Assembly (NCBI GenBank): GCA_965223025.1
Contig: CBDCVP010000021.1
Location: 620,001-684,000 of the forward strand
From: JABDMH01 sp965223025
GTDB taxonomy: Bacteria; Bacteroidota; Bacteroidia; Chitinophagales; Saprospiraceae
DNA: 64,000 nucleotides
Reading direction: 5' to 3'
The notes beneath the pieces were generated by a model, which did not search any database, was not told the DNA's origin, and saw nothing but the letters and a program-made list of their open reading frames with translations. This document shows positions 63,700-64,000 of this stretch, in pieces (within the stretch, counting starts at the first letter, position 1; each line of letters begins with the position of its first letter). Made by a program: the position numbers and the translations under genes.

Positions 63700-64000
63700 T
63701 TATCAAGGGTTAAAGTCCCTAATGGGCGAGCTAGTACGAACCATAAGTTGAGGGCAAGGGTGTCCATCGTGAGGTGGAATCCGAAGGAAGCCTAAAACAA
63801 ACATAGGTGCTAACAGACAGGAACTGCATAGGATGCTTACCAACTGGTAAAGGTGGCAATAGACACCGAAGACCTAAGACTAGACGTAAAGTTGGGTAGT
63901 AAATGCAGTAGCATCAATGGGAGTAATGATACCTTAACGTGGGAGGTCTCAGTGTCCGAGAGGAGATTGAGAAGTCAGCAGCGACCATAGTACCGTTAAA
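63700..64000 (+). mobile_element. 5' part of a group II intron, cut by the window edge
   Basis: The sequence from about 63700 has the look of domain I of a bacterial group II intron: TTAAAGTCCC, GGGCGAGCTAGTACGAACC, AAGTTGAGGGCAAGGGTG, the paired TCCATCGTGAGGTGGAA and the run GGTGCTAACAGACAGGAACTG are characteristic. Near 63960 TTGAGAAGTCAGCAGCGACC resembles the segment just before the reverse-transcriptase frame in such introns. The exact 5' boundary is not resolved. The catalytic reverse transcriptase and the 3' end lie beyond the window. It sits just after an intrinsic terminator, a known target type for some group II introns. Confidence 0.72.

Noticed and set aside
1..64000. CRISPR arrays, tRNA and rRNA genes
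   Set aside because: No regular short repeats with spacers and no tRNA or rRNA core sequences were seen on either strand.

Overview
The window reads as a chromosomal segment of a Bacteroidota bacterium, plausibly a marine or particle-associated member near the Saprospiria or Cytophagia. The support is a SusC/SusD pair, a type IX secretion C-terminal tail, many lipoprotein and Tat signals, promoters of the TTTG / TAnnTTTG type, and sulfatase, GH106 and L-fucose genes. The genus cannot be fixed from the sequence alone. No tRNA, rRNA or CRISPR array was recognised.

Region 1-19 kb is a glycan- or polymer-binding surface locus. It holds a SusC/SusD pair followed by four secreted beta-propeller proteins arranged as small (about 500 aa), large (about 1,115 aa), large, small. 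A second, decayed copy follows. The same 276-bp promoter/leader recurs at 15775, driving a susC that is cut after about 445 codons and joined to the C-terminal half of a large propeller gene. The leader carries mutually exclusive stem-loops that are unchanged between the copies.

Region 19-34 kb holds an exported DUF1800-DUF1501-discoidin/T9SS module, a flavin monooxygenase/dehydrogenase pair, envelope proteins, a frameshifted methyltransferase, a Tat-exported deacetylase-like protein and a fused nucleotide cyclase-TM2-TPR-SHOCT protein.

Region 34-46 kb is a minus-strand catabolic cluster: sugar isomerase, sodium/solute symporter, GH106-like rhamnosidase and sulfatase are tightly packed, with a phosphotriesterase-like lipoprotein, a quinone oxidoreductase and an enolase-superfamily dehydratase nearby. 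A FucP-type transporter and an L-fucose dehydrogenase-like SDR lie further on at 51.9-54.1 kb. Together they suggest use of sulfated deoxy-sugar (fucose/rhamnose) polymers.

Region 43-57 kb contains a lipoprotein/small membrane protein pair, an intact ISKra4-like element with inverted repeats, a 7-bp target duplication and a -1 frameshift signal, a mechanosensitive channel, a cation exporter, an ECF42-like sigma factor with its YCII/DGPF partner, a purK fragment, a 1-Cys peroxiredoxin, a trans-sulfuration enzyme and a decayed IS1595 element.

Region 57-64 kb holds a sulfatase/ORF264 tandem duplication whose copies have decayed reciprocally, a secreted beta-helix-like protein, a multi-domain protein resembling beta-gamma crystallins, a strong terminator and, just after it, the 5' part of a group II intron that runs off the window.
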